Assembly (NCBI RefSeq): GCF_007065885.1
Contig: NZ_CP041409.1
Location: forward strand, 1,116,001 to 1,180,000
Direction of reading: 5' to 3'
Length of the DNA stretch: 64,000 nucleotides
Source: Altererythrobacter sp. TH136
Lineage (GTDB): Bacteria; Pseudomonadota; Alphaproteobacteria; Sphingomonadales; Sphingomonadaceae
Shown: piece after piece, positions 26,949-36,212 of the stretch
Numbering within the stretch: position 1 is the stretch's first letter
Layout of the letters: each line of letters starts with the position of its first letter
Notes under the pieces: generated by a model
What the model saw: only the letters and a program-made list of their open reading frames with translations
Told to the model about the DNA's origin: nothing
The model's database searches: none
Program-made: the position numbers and the translations under genes

Positions 26949-29900
26949 TCAGAACATCTTGCGGAATTCGATCCCGACGGTGCGACCGGTCGGATCGATC
27001 AGCGCGGGTTGATAGCGTAGCGGAACGATGCCGTCGGCATCCGTCACCCGCTGCTGCGCGTCGAACAGGTTCCTCACCCTCAGGCTGAGCCGGGTTCCCT
27101 TCCAGAACCCCGGCTCGCCGCCGCCCGTCAGCCAATCCTGCTGTTCCAGATTGGCAAACAGGTTGAGATTGACCGTCGCCAGCTCCCCAAACCGCAGATC
27201 GCTCGATCCCGGCAAGCCGCTGCCGCGCACGGTGGTGCCGGATTGATAATTGGCGGAAACGCGGGCGCCGAGTCCGTCCTTAAACACGCCGCCCTCCAGC
27301 TCGATGCGGTGGCGGGACACGCCGCCATCGGTAAGGCCATCGCCCTGCAACAGATCGAGCTCCGGGCCGCCATCGGCGATCAGGGCGCGATTGGTGAGTT
27401 CGACCGTGTGATACAGGGACAGATTCCAGCGACCCTGGCCGTCGCCGCCCCCGCCGAAGGGACTGCCGCCGGCGCCGCGCCCGCCGCCGCTGCCGCCGCG
27501 CCCGCCGGCACCGGCGCCGCGCTCGCCGTCCGGACCGCGCTGTCCGCCAGGCTGACCGCCGCGCCGGCCGGAGCCGCCGCTGCCGTCCGCCGGCAGCGCG
27601 CACAACCGGGTGCGCAGCTCGGCGAGCCGCGCCGGGTCGATCGTTCCGTCAGGTCCCTTGAGCCGATCGGCGATTTCCGGCGGGAGCGCGGCGGGATCGA
27701 CCGGCTGCCCGTCCGCGCCGCAGTTGAGCGCCGTGCGCAGGGCCGCGAAGCGCGCCGGATCGAAGGTGCGACCGCCGGCGTCGGCGCGCGGCGTACCGTC
27801 GGCGTTGCACATGCGGGTGCGCGCTTCGGCCACCTTCGCCGGATCAATCTGTCCGTCGGGGCCTTTCAGTCGCTCGGCCATGCGCTCCGGCAATCCGGAC
27901 AGATCCGGCGCCGCGTCCGCGGGGCTGGCGCAAAACTGCGTGCGCATCTGGGCGAACCGCGCCGGATCGAACGATCCGCCGGCACCTGCCGCGGGGGGCG
28001 CGGGCTCCGCCGCAGCCATCGCGCCGCGGAAACCACCGCGCCCCGCGCCGCCGCTGTCCTCGGTCTCCGGCTTCGGTTTGCCGACTTTGCCGAACAGGTT
28101 GATCCCGTAGCGGATCCGCGACGAATTGCGCTCAGCGAAAGTCACCGGACGCCGGTCGATCGACAGCAGCGTGCCATCGGCCGCGCGCGCCACCCGGCCC
28201 GGGAACGCCGCCTCGATGGCGGGGGTCAGCAGCGGGAACCCCTCGGTGGTGTCGTCCGACTGGTTGCGGAAGTATTCGACGCGGATGTTGGCCCGGTCGA
28301 ACCAGTCGAGGTCGTAGCTCGCCGACAGCTTGAGATCGCGCTGGGTTTCTTCGCGCAAGCCGGGATTGCCGCCGCTGGTTACCGTGGCGAGCACGGTTTG
28401 CCCGGTCGAGAAATCGAACACCGGCACGTTCACGTCAATGATGGTGGGGCCGCCAAGCTGGCTCAGCCCCGGAGCGACCTTGCGCACGGTGTAGCTGCCC
28501 TGCAGCGCCAGCTTTTCGGCCGGTCGCCAGTTGGCGCCCACATTCCAGTCGGTCAGCGTGCCGAAGTCCGACAGATGATCGATCCCGCCGCCGAAATTGA
28601 GCGACAGGTCGCCGATCGCGTCGAGGACTCCCTCACGCGTGCTGGCGATGGGCACGCCCACATTGAATCCGGCGTTGAGATTGCCGCGGGTGAGCTGGGT
28701 CGGCGCGAGGCCGGAACGGGTGTCGCTGCTCTCGATCCGGGTCCAGTCGTAGCCCGCGTCGAGCGTCACGTTGACCTCTCCGCCCGGCAGACGCACGGGC
28801 GTGCCGGCGAGGGTGTTCTTCTGGCTAGCGGACCAGACCCGGCTCAGCGACTGGTCGAACCCGCCCCCCGCGGTGGCCGGCAGCGCGCCGTCCAGCGCCA
28901 GCGTCCCCGCCGCGGCGGCAGCGACCAGCCCGCCCGTGTCGCGGCGCCGGTCGATCCGGCTGTCAGTGTCGGTGCGGCTGGCATCGAGCGTGCTGGAAAG
29001 CTGCCAGTCGCCCAGCGGCATGTTGTAGCCCGCGCCGAGCGAATAGGTATCGGTGGCGGTCTTGCGGGTGATCGGATCGGCATCGAGCGTGCGCAGCGCC
29101 TGGGCCCCGGAGGGATCGGTCAGCACCACCGTGTCCAGCCCCGACAGCGCGGTGCGCACATTGCGGCTGACGTTGCCGTTAAGGGTCAGTTGCTTGCCTG
29201 ATCCCAATTCGCCCAGCCCGGTTGTCAGAGTGGCGTTCGCCTCGACCGTTTCCGAGCGCGCGACGAGGGAACGGTAATCAGCGGGATCGGGATCGGTAGC
29301 GAGCGTCGGACTGCTGCCGGCCGCCTGCACGACGCCGCGGTCGCCTTCAGTCAGCGGACTGGTCCGCGTGTATTCCAGGTTGGCGCTGGTCCGGCGCGGG
29401 CCGGTGATCGTCAGCAGCGATGCCTCCGCCTCGGCCGTCGCGGTCCCGCCGCGGGTCGGGGCGCTGAATTCCACTTCCACTTCGGTAGAGGCGAACGCGT
29501 CCTTCAGGATGAAGTTGATCACCCGCGCATCGGCAGCGTAGCCGAACTTGAGCGCGACTTCCTCGGGCAGCACCTCGACCTTGCGGATCGCTTCGGGCGG
29601 AAAGCGGCGGATCTCACGAAAGCTGGTGATGCGCTGGCCGTTGACCAGGATCACCGGGCGCCCCCCACGGCCGCGTCCAGAACCGACTTGCGGAGACAGT
29701 TGCGCGACCAGATCCTCGATCGAGGTTGCGCCATATGCGGCGATGTCCGCTTCCTCCAGTTCCAGCACCGGCGGACTGTCGGTCACCACCTGGCCCGGCA
29801 GCCGCGTGGCGGTGACGACGATCTCGCTCTCGTCGGCGTCGGCGTCATCGGCGGCCGCCGGGGTCTCCGCCTGCGCGGTGCCGCCGGCATCCTGGGCGCT

Positions 29901-29954
29901 CAAGGGAGCGGCGATGGCAAGAGCGAACAGCGAAACGGGGTAAAGGGAACGCAA
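26949..29954 (-). CDS. TonB-dependent receptor 3 with a Cys-bearing repeat insertion
   Basis: About 1001 residues from the likely TTG start at 29954, where the codons LRSLYPVSLFALAIAAPLSAQ form a signal peptide and AAGGA lies 10 nt upstream. The frame is open further upstream without a better start. The plug is shorter than in receptors 1 and 2 (SEIVVTATRLPG, GGRPVILVNGQR, FPPEAIRKVEVLPEEVA). The barrel ends in GRTVGIEFRKMF. An unusual insertion at about residues 625-841 (nucleotides 27432-28080) contains two repeats of FDPARFA..RT..C..RLKGPDG.IDPA..AE.RTR.C, followed by a Gly/Arg-rich tract. The domain plan resembles carboxypeptidase-lacking sphingomonad receptors. It is divergent from infA. 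Confidence 0.9.
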   Translation of the reverse strand: MRSLYPVSLFALAIAAPLSAQDAGGTAQAETPAAADDADADESEIVVTATRLPGQVVTDSPPVLELEEADIAAYGATSIEDLVAQLSPQVGSGRGRGGRPVILVNGQRITSFREIRRFPPEAIRKVEVLPEEVALKFGYAADARVINFILKDAFASTEVEVEFSAPTRGGTATAEAEASLLTITGPRRTSANLEYTRTSPLTEGDRGVVQAAGSSPTLATDPDPADYRSLVARSETVEANATLTTGLGELGSGKQLTLNGNVSRNVRTALSGLDTVVLTDPSGAQALRTLDADPITRKTATDTYSLGAGYNMPLGDWQLSSTLDASRTDTDSRIDRRRDTGGLVAAAAAGTLALDGALPATAGGGFDQSLSRVWSASQKNTLAGTPVRLPGGEVNVTLDAGYDWTRIESSDTRSGLAPTQLTRGNLNAGFNVGVPIASTREGVLDAIGDLSLNFGGGIDHLSDFGTLTDWNVGANWRPAEKLALQGSYTVRKVAPGLSQLGGPTIIDVNVPVFDFSTGQTVLATVTSGGNPGLREETQRDLKLSASYDLDWFDRANIRVEYFRNQSDDTTEGFPLLTPAIEAAFPGRVARAADGTLLSIDRRPVTFAERNSSRIRYGINLFGKVGKPKPETEDSGGAGRGGFRGAMAAAEPAPPAAGAGGSFDPARFAQMRTQFCASPADAAPDLSGLPERMAERLKGPDGQIDPAKVAEARTRMCNADGTPRADAGGRTFDPARFAALRTALNCGADGQPVDPAALPPEIADRLKGPDGTIDPARLAELRTRLCALPADGSGGSGRRGGQPGGQRGPDGERGAGAGGRGGSGGGRGAGGSPFGGGGDGQGRWNLSLYHTVELTNRALIADGGPELDLLQGDGLTDGGVSRHRIELEGGVFKDGLGARVSANYQSGTTVRGSGLPGSSDLRFGELATVNLNLFANLEQQDWLTGGGEPGFWKGTRLSLRVRNLFDAQQRVTDADGIVPLRYQPALIDPTGRTVGIEFRKMF
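27570..27970 (-). repeat. Two tandem protein repeats (about 65-70 residues each) inside receptor 3
   Basis: Repeat A begins at 27970 and repeat B at 27764 on the minus strand, both with FDPARFA. Each contains two half-units of DPA..A..R[T]..C, joined by a conserved LP...A.RLKGPDG segment. The four half-units carry one cysteine each, so two disulfides or a metal site are possible. The DNA of the two copies has diverged, so this is an old duplication. Confidence 0.85.
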
Positions 29955-30177
29955 GTGATCTGTATCCTTGATTGTTGGCTGCGGCTCCCCTTCCGCGACG
30001 TCCTGCCTTGCGGAAGTGGGCATGGGGCACAACCCGAACTCGGGTAACTTTTTGTCGCGCAAAGCTTTCCCTGCGATGAGCGCGTGCTTCCCTTTTGGCG
30101 CGAGCGCGTATATGGGGCGCGGCCAGTCCGACCGGGCATCCGCCTCGTCCAATCATCAGAAAGTACCGACAAACCGC

Positions 30178-30423
30178 ATGGCCAAAGAAGAACTCCTCGA
30201 AATGCGTGGGAAAGTGGTCGAACTGCTGCCCAACGCGATGTTCCGGGTGGAGCTCGAAAACGGCCATGAAATCCTCGGCCATACCGCCGGCAAGATGCGC
30301 AAGAACCGCATCCGCGTGCTGACGGGTGACGAGGTGCTGGTCGAATTGACGCCTTACGATCTGACCAAGGGGCGGATCACCTACCGCTTCATGCCTGGGC
30401 GCGGCGGCCCGGGGCCGCAGTAA
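30178..30423 (+). CDS. infA: Translation initiation factor IF-1
   Basis: An 81-residue S1-fold protein starting at ATG 30178 ([20 protein letters not shown]) that binds the ribosomal A site in initiation. The core ([40 protein letters not shown]) is highly conserved. It is longer than the usual 72 residues, with a Gly-rich C-terminal tail GRGGPGPQ. It opens a block infA-maf-RNase E/G-like-yacG transcribed in one direction with small gaps. Confidence 0.97.
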   Translation: MAKEELLEMRGKVVELLPNAMFRVELENGHEILGHTAGKMRKNRIRVLTGDEVLVELTPYDLTKGRITYRFMPGRGGPGPQ

Positions 30424-30439
30424 CCAGCGCCGGGCGGTC

Positions 30440-31009
30440 ATGCCCGACCTGATCCTCGCGTCTGCCAGCCCGCGCCGGCGCGAACTGCTCGCCCGGCTAG
30501 GCATCACGCCGGCGGACGTGATCGCTACCGACATCGACGAAACGCCGCGCGGGGCTGAATTGCCGCGCGATTATGCATCACGCATGGCGCGCGAAAAGGC
30601 ACTTGCCGCGCCCGCACCTGACAAGTTCGTGCTGGCCGGGGACACGGTCGTAGCCGCAGGCCGGCGTATTCTGCCCAAGGCGGAAGACGAGGCGACCGCG
30701 CGCTCGTGCCTGGAACTCCTGTCCGGCCGGCGCCACCGGGTCCTGTCCGCCATCGCGCTGCGCGCACCCGATGGCACGATCCGCGAACGATTGAGCGAGA
30801 CTCAGGTCCGGTTCAAGCGCCTCTCCAGCCAAGAGATCGACGCCTACCTCGCAGGCGGCGAATGGCACGGCAAGGCAGGCGGATACGCCATCCAGGGCTC
30901 CGCCGAAGGCCTGATGGCGTGGATCGCCGGCAGCCACTCGGGCGTCGTGGGATTGCCATTGTTCGAGACCCGCGCACTGTTGCAGGCGGCAGGCTTCCAA
31001 GTCCGGTGA
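30440..31009 (+). CDS. maf: Maf-family nucleoside triphosphate pyrophosphatase
   Basis: A 189-residue protein with the Maf signature LILASASPRRRELLARLG at the N-terminus and AGDTVVAAGRRILPK. Members hydrolyse dTTP/UTP or modified nucleotides to monophosphates as house-cleaning enzymes. The start ATG 30440 lies 17 bp after infA. The YhdE-type subfamily is likely, but substrate preference is not decided by sequence here. Confidence 0.94.
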   Translation: MPDLILASASPRRRELLARLGITPADVIATDIDETPRGAELPRDYASRMAREKALAAPAPDKFVLAGDTVVAAGRRILPKAEDEATARSCLELLSGRRHRVLSAIALRAPDGTIRERLSETQVRFKRLSSQEIDAYLAGGEWHGKAGGYAIQGSAEGLMAWIAGSHSGVVGLPLFETRALLQAAGFQVR

Positions 31010-31019
31010 CCCGGGCCAG

Positions 31020-31979
31020 ATGACCTGGCTGGTCGAACAGGGGATCGGCGAGGAGCGGGCGCTCCAATACCGGAACGGACGCGCGGTGTCGGCCCGGCTG
31101 CGCTGGCCCGGCGGCCTGGAAGCGGGGCTAGTGGCCGATGCCGTATTGGTTGAGCGCGCCAAGGGCGCATTCCGCGGGCGCGCCCGCTTTTCGGGCGGTG
31201 AGGACGCGCTGGTTGATCGCCTGCCGCCGGATGCGAGCGAAGGCGCTCCGCTGGGCCTCGAAGTGACCCGCGCCGCGGTGACCGAACGCAAGCGCGGCAA
31301 GCTCGCCCAGGCGCGTCCGACCGACGCGGACCCCCGGCCTGCACCGACGCTGGCCGAGACGCTGCCGGATTTTTCTGTCGTCCGCCGCTTCCCCGACGGG
31401 GCCTGGGACGAGCTGTGGAGCGAAGCGTGGGAGGGCGATGTCACCTTTCCCGGTGGCGCGCTGCAATTCGCCCCGACTGCCGCGATGACGCTGATCGACG
31501 TCGACGGTCCCCTGGCGGCGCGCGCGCTCGCGCTCGCGGCGGTCCCGGCGCTTGCCGCATCGCTCACCCGATTCGATCTGGGGGGATCGATCGGGGTCGA
31601 CTTTCCCACTTTGGCCGCCCGCGAGGACCGCAAGGCGGTCGATGCGCTCCTGGGACAGGCGCTGTCCGGGTGGGCTCACGAGCGGACGGCGATGAACGGC
31701 TTCGGCTTCGTGCAGTTGGTCGCGCGCCAGACCGGCCCGTCGCTGCTGCATCGGCTGGCGTTCGACCGGGCGGGTGCCGCTGCGCGCAAGCTGCTGCGGG
31801 ATGCCGAAGGGCTGGCGGGCGCGGGGGCGGTGCTGCTCGCCGCGCACCCGGCCGTGGTCGCCGCGCTGTTACCGGAGTGGTTGACCGAACTCGCGCAGAG
31901 AACCGGGCGCGAAGTACGGGTGCAACCGGCCGCCGATGTTGCGCTGGGGCCGGGCCATGCCCAGATGGTTCCCCGATGA
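31020..31979 (+). CDS. Compact RNase E/G-like protein
   Basis: A 319-residue protein, much shorter than RNase G (about 490). The catalytic DNase I-like core is recognisable: Asp160 in TAAMTLIDVDG corresponds to the first catalytic Asp of RNase E/G, and Asp194 in GGSIGVDFPTL to the second. A recognisable S1 domain and the CPxCxGxG zinc-link motif are absent. It may be a reduced RNA endonuclease. It overlaps yacG by ATGA. The same gene order is common in sphingomonads (recalled, not computed). Confidence 0.8.
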   Translation: MTWLVEQGIGEERALQYRNGRAVSARLRWPGGLEAGLVADAVLVERAKGAFRGRARFSGGEDALVDRLPPDASEGAPLGLEVTRAAVTERKRGKLAQARPTDADPRPAPTLAETLPDFSVVRRFPDGAWDELWSEAWEGDVTFPGGALQFAPTAAMTLIDVDGPLAARALALAAVPALAASLTRFDLGGSIGVDFPTLAAREDRKAVDALLGQALSGWAHERTAMNGFGFVQLVARQTGPSLLHRLAFDRAGAAARKLLRDAEGLAGAGAVLLAAHPAVVAALLPEWLTELAQRTGREVRVQPAADVALGPGHAQMVPR

Positions 31980-32173
31980 CCTCGCCCAGCCGCCTCGCCG
32001 CTCGCCCGTGCCCGATCTGCAGAAAGCCGCGCGGCGATGCGCACGCGCCGTTCTGCTCGACCCGGTGCAAGGACCGCGACCTGGTCCGGTGGTTTTCCGA
32101 CAGCTACGCCGTGCCCGGACGGCCGGCCGATCCCGAAGACCTTGACCGGGCGCTTGACGCATCGCGCGATTGA
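31976..32173 (+). CDS. yacG: DNA gyrase inhibitor YacG (zinc ribbon)
   Basis: A 65-residue protein starting at ATG 31976, overlapping the upstream stop. Four zinc-binding cysteines are seen at 12, 15, 27 and 31 (RPCPICRKP, FCSTRCKDRD), followed by the typical DLVRWFSDSYAVPG. YacG binds GyrB and inhibits gyrase in E. coli. It ends 81 bp before tRNA-Phe. Confidence 0.95.
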   Translation: MTSPSRLAARPCPICRKPRGDAHAPFCSTRCKDRDLVRWFSDSYAVPGRPADPEDLDRALDASRD

Positions 32174-32254
32174 GGCACTTGCCAAGGCGCGCGCCCTTGG
32201 CCATAGCGCCGCCTCGCCAACCGACGGCCGCTGACAGCGCCGTCGTGCAGTGCC

Positions 32255-32330
32255 GCCTCGGTAGCTCAGTTGGTAGAGCATGCGACTGAAAATCGCAGTG
32301 TCGGTGGTTCGAATCCGCCCCGAGGCACCA
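32255..32330 (+). tRNA. tRNA-Phe (anticodon GAA)
   Basis: A 76-nt cloverleaf. The acceptor stem GCCTCGG pairs with CCGAGGC (32320-32326), then A and an encoded CCA. D arm GTAGCTCAGTTGG, anticodon stem TGCGA/TCGCA with loop CTGAAAA (GAA at 32288-32290), and T arm GGTTCGAATCC are all present. Confidence 0.97.
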
Positions 32331-32400
32331 CTTCCCAAGGTCGCACATCCTGACCTGCAAATGCGGCGGTTTCTGCTCGCGTCGTACTGATCGAGTGGAT

Positions 32401-35238
32401 ATGAACACGGCGATGGACGGTGGGCCGCTCGATTCAAACCCGGCTTTCATGGCGTTCGGCGGCGAAGTGGCGGGCCTCATCCGCGCGCGGGACTGGTCCA
32501 CATCGCCGCTCGGTGAGCCCGGCACCTGGCCTCAGCCGCTGGTGCAGGCGGTCAATCTGATCCTCGCGTCGCGGCTGCCCATGTTCCTGGCGTGGGGCCC
32601 GGAACTCGGCTTTCTCTACAACGACGCCTACGCCGTGATCCTGGCGGAGAAGCACCCTGCCGCCCTGGGCGGGCGGTTCCAGGAGATATGGCCGGAGATC
32701 TGGCCGGACTTGCACCCGCTGGTGCAATCCGCCCTGCGGGGCGAGCCGGTGTATCACGAAAACCAGCATTTCGTGATGAACCGCAAAGGGTTCGACGAAG
32801 AGACCTGGTTCACGTTTTCCTATTCCGCGGTCGTCGATGACGGCGGCACCGCTCAGGGTATCTTCTGCGCCGTGGTGGAAACCACGCAGACCGTGCTTGC
32901 TGAACGCGCCTTGCGCGACAGCGAGGCGCGGCTGAGCCTTGCGGTCGAGGGCGCGCGGATCGGCACGTGGGACTGGGACCTGCGCACGATGCGCGGTGAC
33001 TGGTCGCCCCGCACGATGGAAATCCTCGGCGCCAGCCACGGCACGGACATCACGCCGGAGCAGCGCAGCGCGACCATCCATCCGGACGATCGCGGCCGCG
33101 TGTGGCGCGAATACGCCGCAGCGCTGAAGGACGGCAGCGACCTGGTCAGCGAATACCGGATCGTCCGGCCGTCTGGCGAGGTCCGCTGGATCGCTTCGCG
33201 CGGGGCGGTCGAGCGGGACGAGTGCGGCACGCCCGTTCGCACCGCCGGGATCGTGGTCGATGTGACCGAGAGCAAGGCTGCCGAAGCGGCGTTGCGGGAA
33301 AGCGAGGAGCGGTTCCGCCTGATGGCGGACGCCGCTCCGCTGATCATGTGGATCACCGATGGCGAGGGCCGAACCGAATTCTTCAACCGGCAGTGGTCCG
33401 TCTATACCGGCGACGAATATCAAGCATCGACCGCCAACCGCATCGCCGGTGACTATGTCCACCCGGACGATGCGGCAGAGACAACCACCGCGTTCGACAA
33501 TGCCCGGTCGGCCGGGACCACCTTCCTGGTCGAACATCGCATCCGTTCTCGCACGGGCGAATACCGGTGGTTCCTGGTCCGGGCGGAGCCGTACCGCGAC
33601 CCGCACTCCGGCGTGGTCACCCGCTGGTTCGGTGCCTCCGTCGATATCCACGACCGCAAACTGGCCGAAGCGCGCCTGCGGGCGCTGAACGAGACGCTGG
33701 AAGTGCAAGTCGCCGCCCGGTCGGCCGAGCGCGAGCGGCTGTGGAACCTGTCGCAGGATATGCTCGCCCGCGCTGACTTCACCGGCATGATGTCGGCGGT
33801 AAGCCCCGCATGGGGGCAGGTGCTGGGGTGGAGCGAAGCCGAGTTGCTGTCCCGCGGGTATGCAAGCTTCATGCATCCGGAGGATGCGGACCCGACGCTC
33901 CAGGCGATCACCCGAATGCAGGAAGCGGGCCGGCCCACCCGCTTCCGCAATCGCATCTCCGCCAGCGACGGCACCTTCAAGCCGATCGAATGGACCGTCA
34001 CACCGGAGCCCGACGGCATCAACTTCATCGCCATCGGTCGCGATCTCAGCGAAACCCAGGCGCGCGAGGATGAACTTGAGGCCACTCAGGATGCGCTGCG
34101 CCAGGCACAGAAGATGGAAGCCGTGGGGCAGCTCACAGGCGGGTTGGCGCACGATTTCAACAACCTTCTGATGGGCGTTTCGGGCGCCTTGAGCCTCATT
34201 ACCCGCCGGGTAGAGCAGGGGCGGGTCGACGAGCTGGGCAAATATCTCGAGATGGCGGAGGCGGGAATATCGCGGGCGGCGAGCCTCACGCACCGTCTGC
34301 TCGCATTTTCGCGGCGTCAGACGCTCGATCCCAGGCCGGTCGACCTGCGCCAGGTCATTCAGGGCATCGGCGATTTCCTGCAGCGGTCCGTGGGACCGTC
34401 CGTGGCGGTCGAGATTGATGGCGGGGACGAAGTGTGGCCGACCTTGCTCGATGCCAACCAGTTCGAGAACGCCCTGCTGAACTTGTGCATCAACGCGCGC
34501 GACGCGATGCCGGAAGGCGGAACGGTGCGGATCGCCACCGAGAATTGCCGCCTCGAGGAAGGCTTCGCTGAGGGCGAGGAGGCGGCCGACTGCGTGCTCG
34601 TGTCGGTGACCGACACGGGCAGCGGAATGGACGCCCAGACCCTCGAACGGGCGTTCGACCCGTTCTACACCACCAAGCCGACCGGCGAGGGGACCGGGTT
34701 GGGCCTGTCGATGGTCTATGGCTTCGTGCGCCAGTCGGGCGGGCAGGTGCGCATCCGTTCGGCTGTGGGTCAGGGGACGACGGTCGAACTGCGCTTCCCC
34801 CGCACGCTCTCCGCACAAGCGGCAGACGATCGGGTGGCGCCGACCAGCGCACGGCCGGCAAACAGCCACGGTGAAACCGTGATGGTGGTCGACGATGAGG
34901 TCGTCATCCGCTCGCTGGTGGCCGAAGTCCTCCGGGACATGGGCTACAACGTGATCGAAGCCGCCGACGGCGTGCAGGCGCTGGCCCTGCTTCAGTCGAG
35001 TCCCCCACTCGATCTGCTGATCACCGATGTCGGCCTGCCAAATGGGGTCAACGGCCGCCAGCTCGCGGACGCGGCGAGGTCGCGCCAGAACGATCTCAGG
35101 GTCTTGTTCATCACCGGCTACGCGGAGAACGCGGTGATCGGCGAAAGCCAGCTCGACGCCGGGATGCATCTCCTGACCAAGCCGTTCGAGATGGACGCCC
35201 TGACCGCCCGCGTGCAAGAGCTTGTCGCCGGCCCCTAG
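32401..35238 (+). CDS. Soluble hybrid histidine kinase/response regulator with multiple PAS domains
   Basis: About 945 residues. ATG 32401 is preferred, with GTG 32395 possible. No transmembrane segment is visible, so it should sense a cytoplasmic signal. At least four PAS-like units span residues 30-550 (for example FLYNDAYAVILAEKHPAALG, LMADAAPLIMWITDGEG, MMSAVSPAWGQVLGWSEAEL). The HisKA box has the phosphorylatable His584 in GGLAHDFNNLL. The HATPase has an N box (NLCINARDAMPEGG) and a G box (GTGLGLSMVYGF). The C-terminal receiver has Asp876 in LLITDVGLP. It has no LOV cysteine motif. The output partner is not in the window. Confidence 0.92.
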   Translation: MNTAMDGGPLDSNPAFMAFGGEVAGLIRARDWSTSPLGEPGTWPQPLVQAVNLILASRLPMFLAWGPELGFLYNDAYAVILAEKHPAALGGRFQEIWPEIWPDLHPLVQSALRGEPVYHENQHFVMNRKGFDEETWFTFSYSAVVDDGGTAQGIFCAVVETTQTVLAERALRDSEARLSLAVEGARIGTWDWDLRTMRGDWSPRTMEILGASHGTDITPEQRSATIHPDDRGRVWREYAAALKDGSDLVSEYRIVRPSGEVRWIASRGAVERDECGTPVRTAGIVVDVTESKAAEAALRESEERFRLMADAAPLIMWITDGEGRTEFFNRQWSVYTGDEYQASTANRIAGDYVHPDDAAETTTAFDNARSAGTTFLVEHRIRSRTGEYRWFLVRAEPYRDPHSGVVTRWFGASVDIHDRKLAEARLRALNETLEVQVAARSAERERLWNLSQDMLARADFTGMMSAVSPAWGQVLGWSEAELLSRGYASFMHPEDADPTLQAITRMQEAGRPTRFRNRISASDGTFKPIEWTVTPEPDGINFIAIGRDLSETQAREDELEATQDALRQAQKMEAVGQLTGGLAHDFNNLLMGVSGALSLITRRVEQGRVDELGKYLEMAEAGISRAASLTHRLLAFSRRQTLDPRPVDLRQVIQGIGDFLQRSVGPSVAVEIDGGDEVWPTLLDANQFENALLNLCINARDAMPEGGTVRIATENCRLEEGFAEGEEAADCVLVSVTDTGSGMDAQTLERAFDPFYTTKPTGEGTGLGLSMVYGFVRQSGGQVRIRSAVGQGTTVELRFPRTLSAQAADDRVAPTSARPANSHGETVMVVDDEVVIRSLVAEVLRDMGYNVIEAADGVQALALLQSSPPLDLLITDVGLPNGVNGRQLADAARSRQNDLRVLFITGYAENAVIGESQLDAGMHLLTKPFEMDALTARVQELVAGP

Positions 35239-35401
35239 GCGCCGGACGGTTGTCGGGCCGCCGGCATACCGGCCGCCCGCGCATTTGCCTTCGCCCGCTG
35301 ATTTCCCTAAGGCGCAGGCCACGCCCCGGCCCCCGCGCGTCTTCAACCGACCCGCCGCCGGGGCGCTCGCGTTCACGGCTGTTCCAAGAAGGTAAGCGCC
35401 C

Positions 35402-36208
35402 ATGTCCTCCCGCCGCCGCCAGGTTTACGAAGGCAAGGCCAAGATCCTCTATGAAGGGCCTGAGCCCGGCACCCTGATCCAGTACTTCAAGGACGATGCC
35501 ACCGCCTTCAACGCCCAGAAGAAGGGCACGATCAACGGCAAGGGCGTAATCAATAACCGGATCAGCGAGTACGTCTTCACGCGCCTCGGCCACATCGGCA
35601 TCCCGACGCACTTCATCCGGCGGCTGAACATGCGCGAGCAGCTGATCCGCCAGGTTGAGATCATCCCGATCGAGGTGATCGTGCGCAACGTCGCCGCCGG
35701 TTCGCTCAGCAAGCGGCTGGGCATCGAAGAAGGCGAACCGCTGCCGCACACGCTGATCGAGTACTGCTACAAGGACGACGCCCTGGGCGATCCGTTCATT
35801 TCCGAAGAAGAGATCGCCTGCTTCAACTGGGCCAGTCACGAAGAGATGCAGGACATTTCGTCGATGGCGATCCGCATCAACGATTTTCTGTGCGGCATGT
35901 TCGCCGCGATCGGCATCCGCTTGGTGGACTTCAAGCTGGAGTTCGGCCGGGTGTGGGATGGCGATTTCCCGCGCACGATCCTGGCGGATGAGATCAGCCC
36001 TGATGGGTGCCGGCTGTGGGACATCGCCACCGGGGAGAAGCTCGACAAGGACCGCTTCCGCCGCGATCTCGGCGGAGAGGAACAGGCGTATCAGGAAGTC
36101 GCGCGCCGGCTCGGCCTGCTGCAGGACGATGGCGCGGGTCCGGGCGAGGTATTCGACATGAGCGCGCACCGGTCCCGCCTGCGCTCAACGCCCAAGCCCA
36201 AGAAGTAA
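35402..36208 (+). CDS. purC: Phosphoribosylaminoimidazole-succinocarboxamide synthase
   Basis: A 268-residue SAICAR synthetase starting at ATG 35402 ([19 protein letters not shown]). Conserved signatures are [25 protein letters not shown] and DFKLEFGR. It catalyses ATP-dependent condensation of CAIR with aspartate in purine synthesis. Its C-terminal tail is about 25 residues longer than in many orthologues. It is convergent with the lipid kinase gene, 4 bp apart. purS and purQ lie 3.8 kb downstream on the same strand. Confidence 0.97.
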   Translation: MSSRRRQVYEGKAKILYEGPEPGTLIQYFKDDATAFNAQKKGTINGKGVINNRISEYVFTRLGHIGIPTHFIRRLNMREQLIRQVEIIPIEVIVRNVAAGSLSKRLGIEEGEPLPHTLIEYCYKDDALGDPFISEEEIACFNWASHEEMQDISSMAIRINDFLCGMFAAIGIRLVDFKLEFGRVWDGDFPRTILADEISPDGCRLWDIATGEKLDKDRFRRDLGGEEQAYQEVARRLGLLQDDGAGPGEVFDMSAHRSRLRSTPKPKK

Positions 36209-36212
36209 CCGC

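Noticed and set aside
27432-27600. Gly/Arg-rich tract in receptor 3, considered as a possible frameshifted segment
   Set aside because: The frame continues cleanly into barrel sequence on both sides and the tract ends a repeat domain.
30030-30056. CCCGAACTCGGG followed by TAACTTTTT, seen as a possible terminator before infA
   Set aside because: The stem is only four pairs with a four-base loop, and the position upstream of infA would terminate nothing obvious.
32434-35403. A 989-codon minus-strand frame over the hybrid kinase
   Set aside because: The plus strand encodes PAS, HisKA, HATPase and receiver motifs in order; the antisense frame has none.
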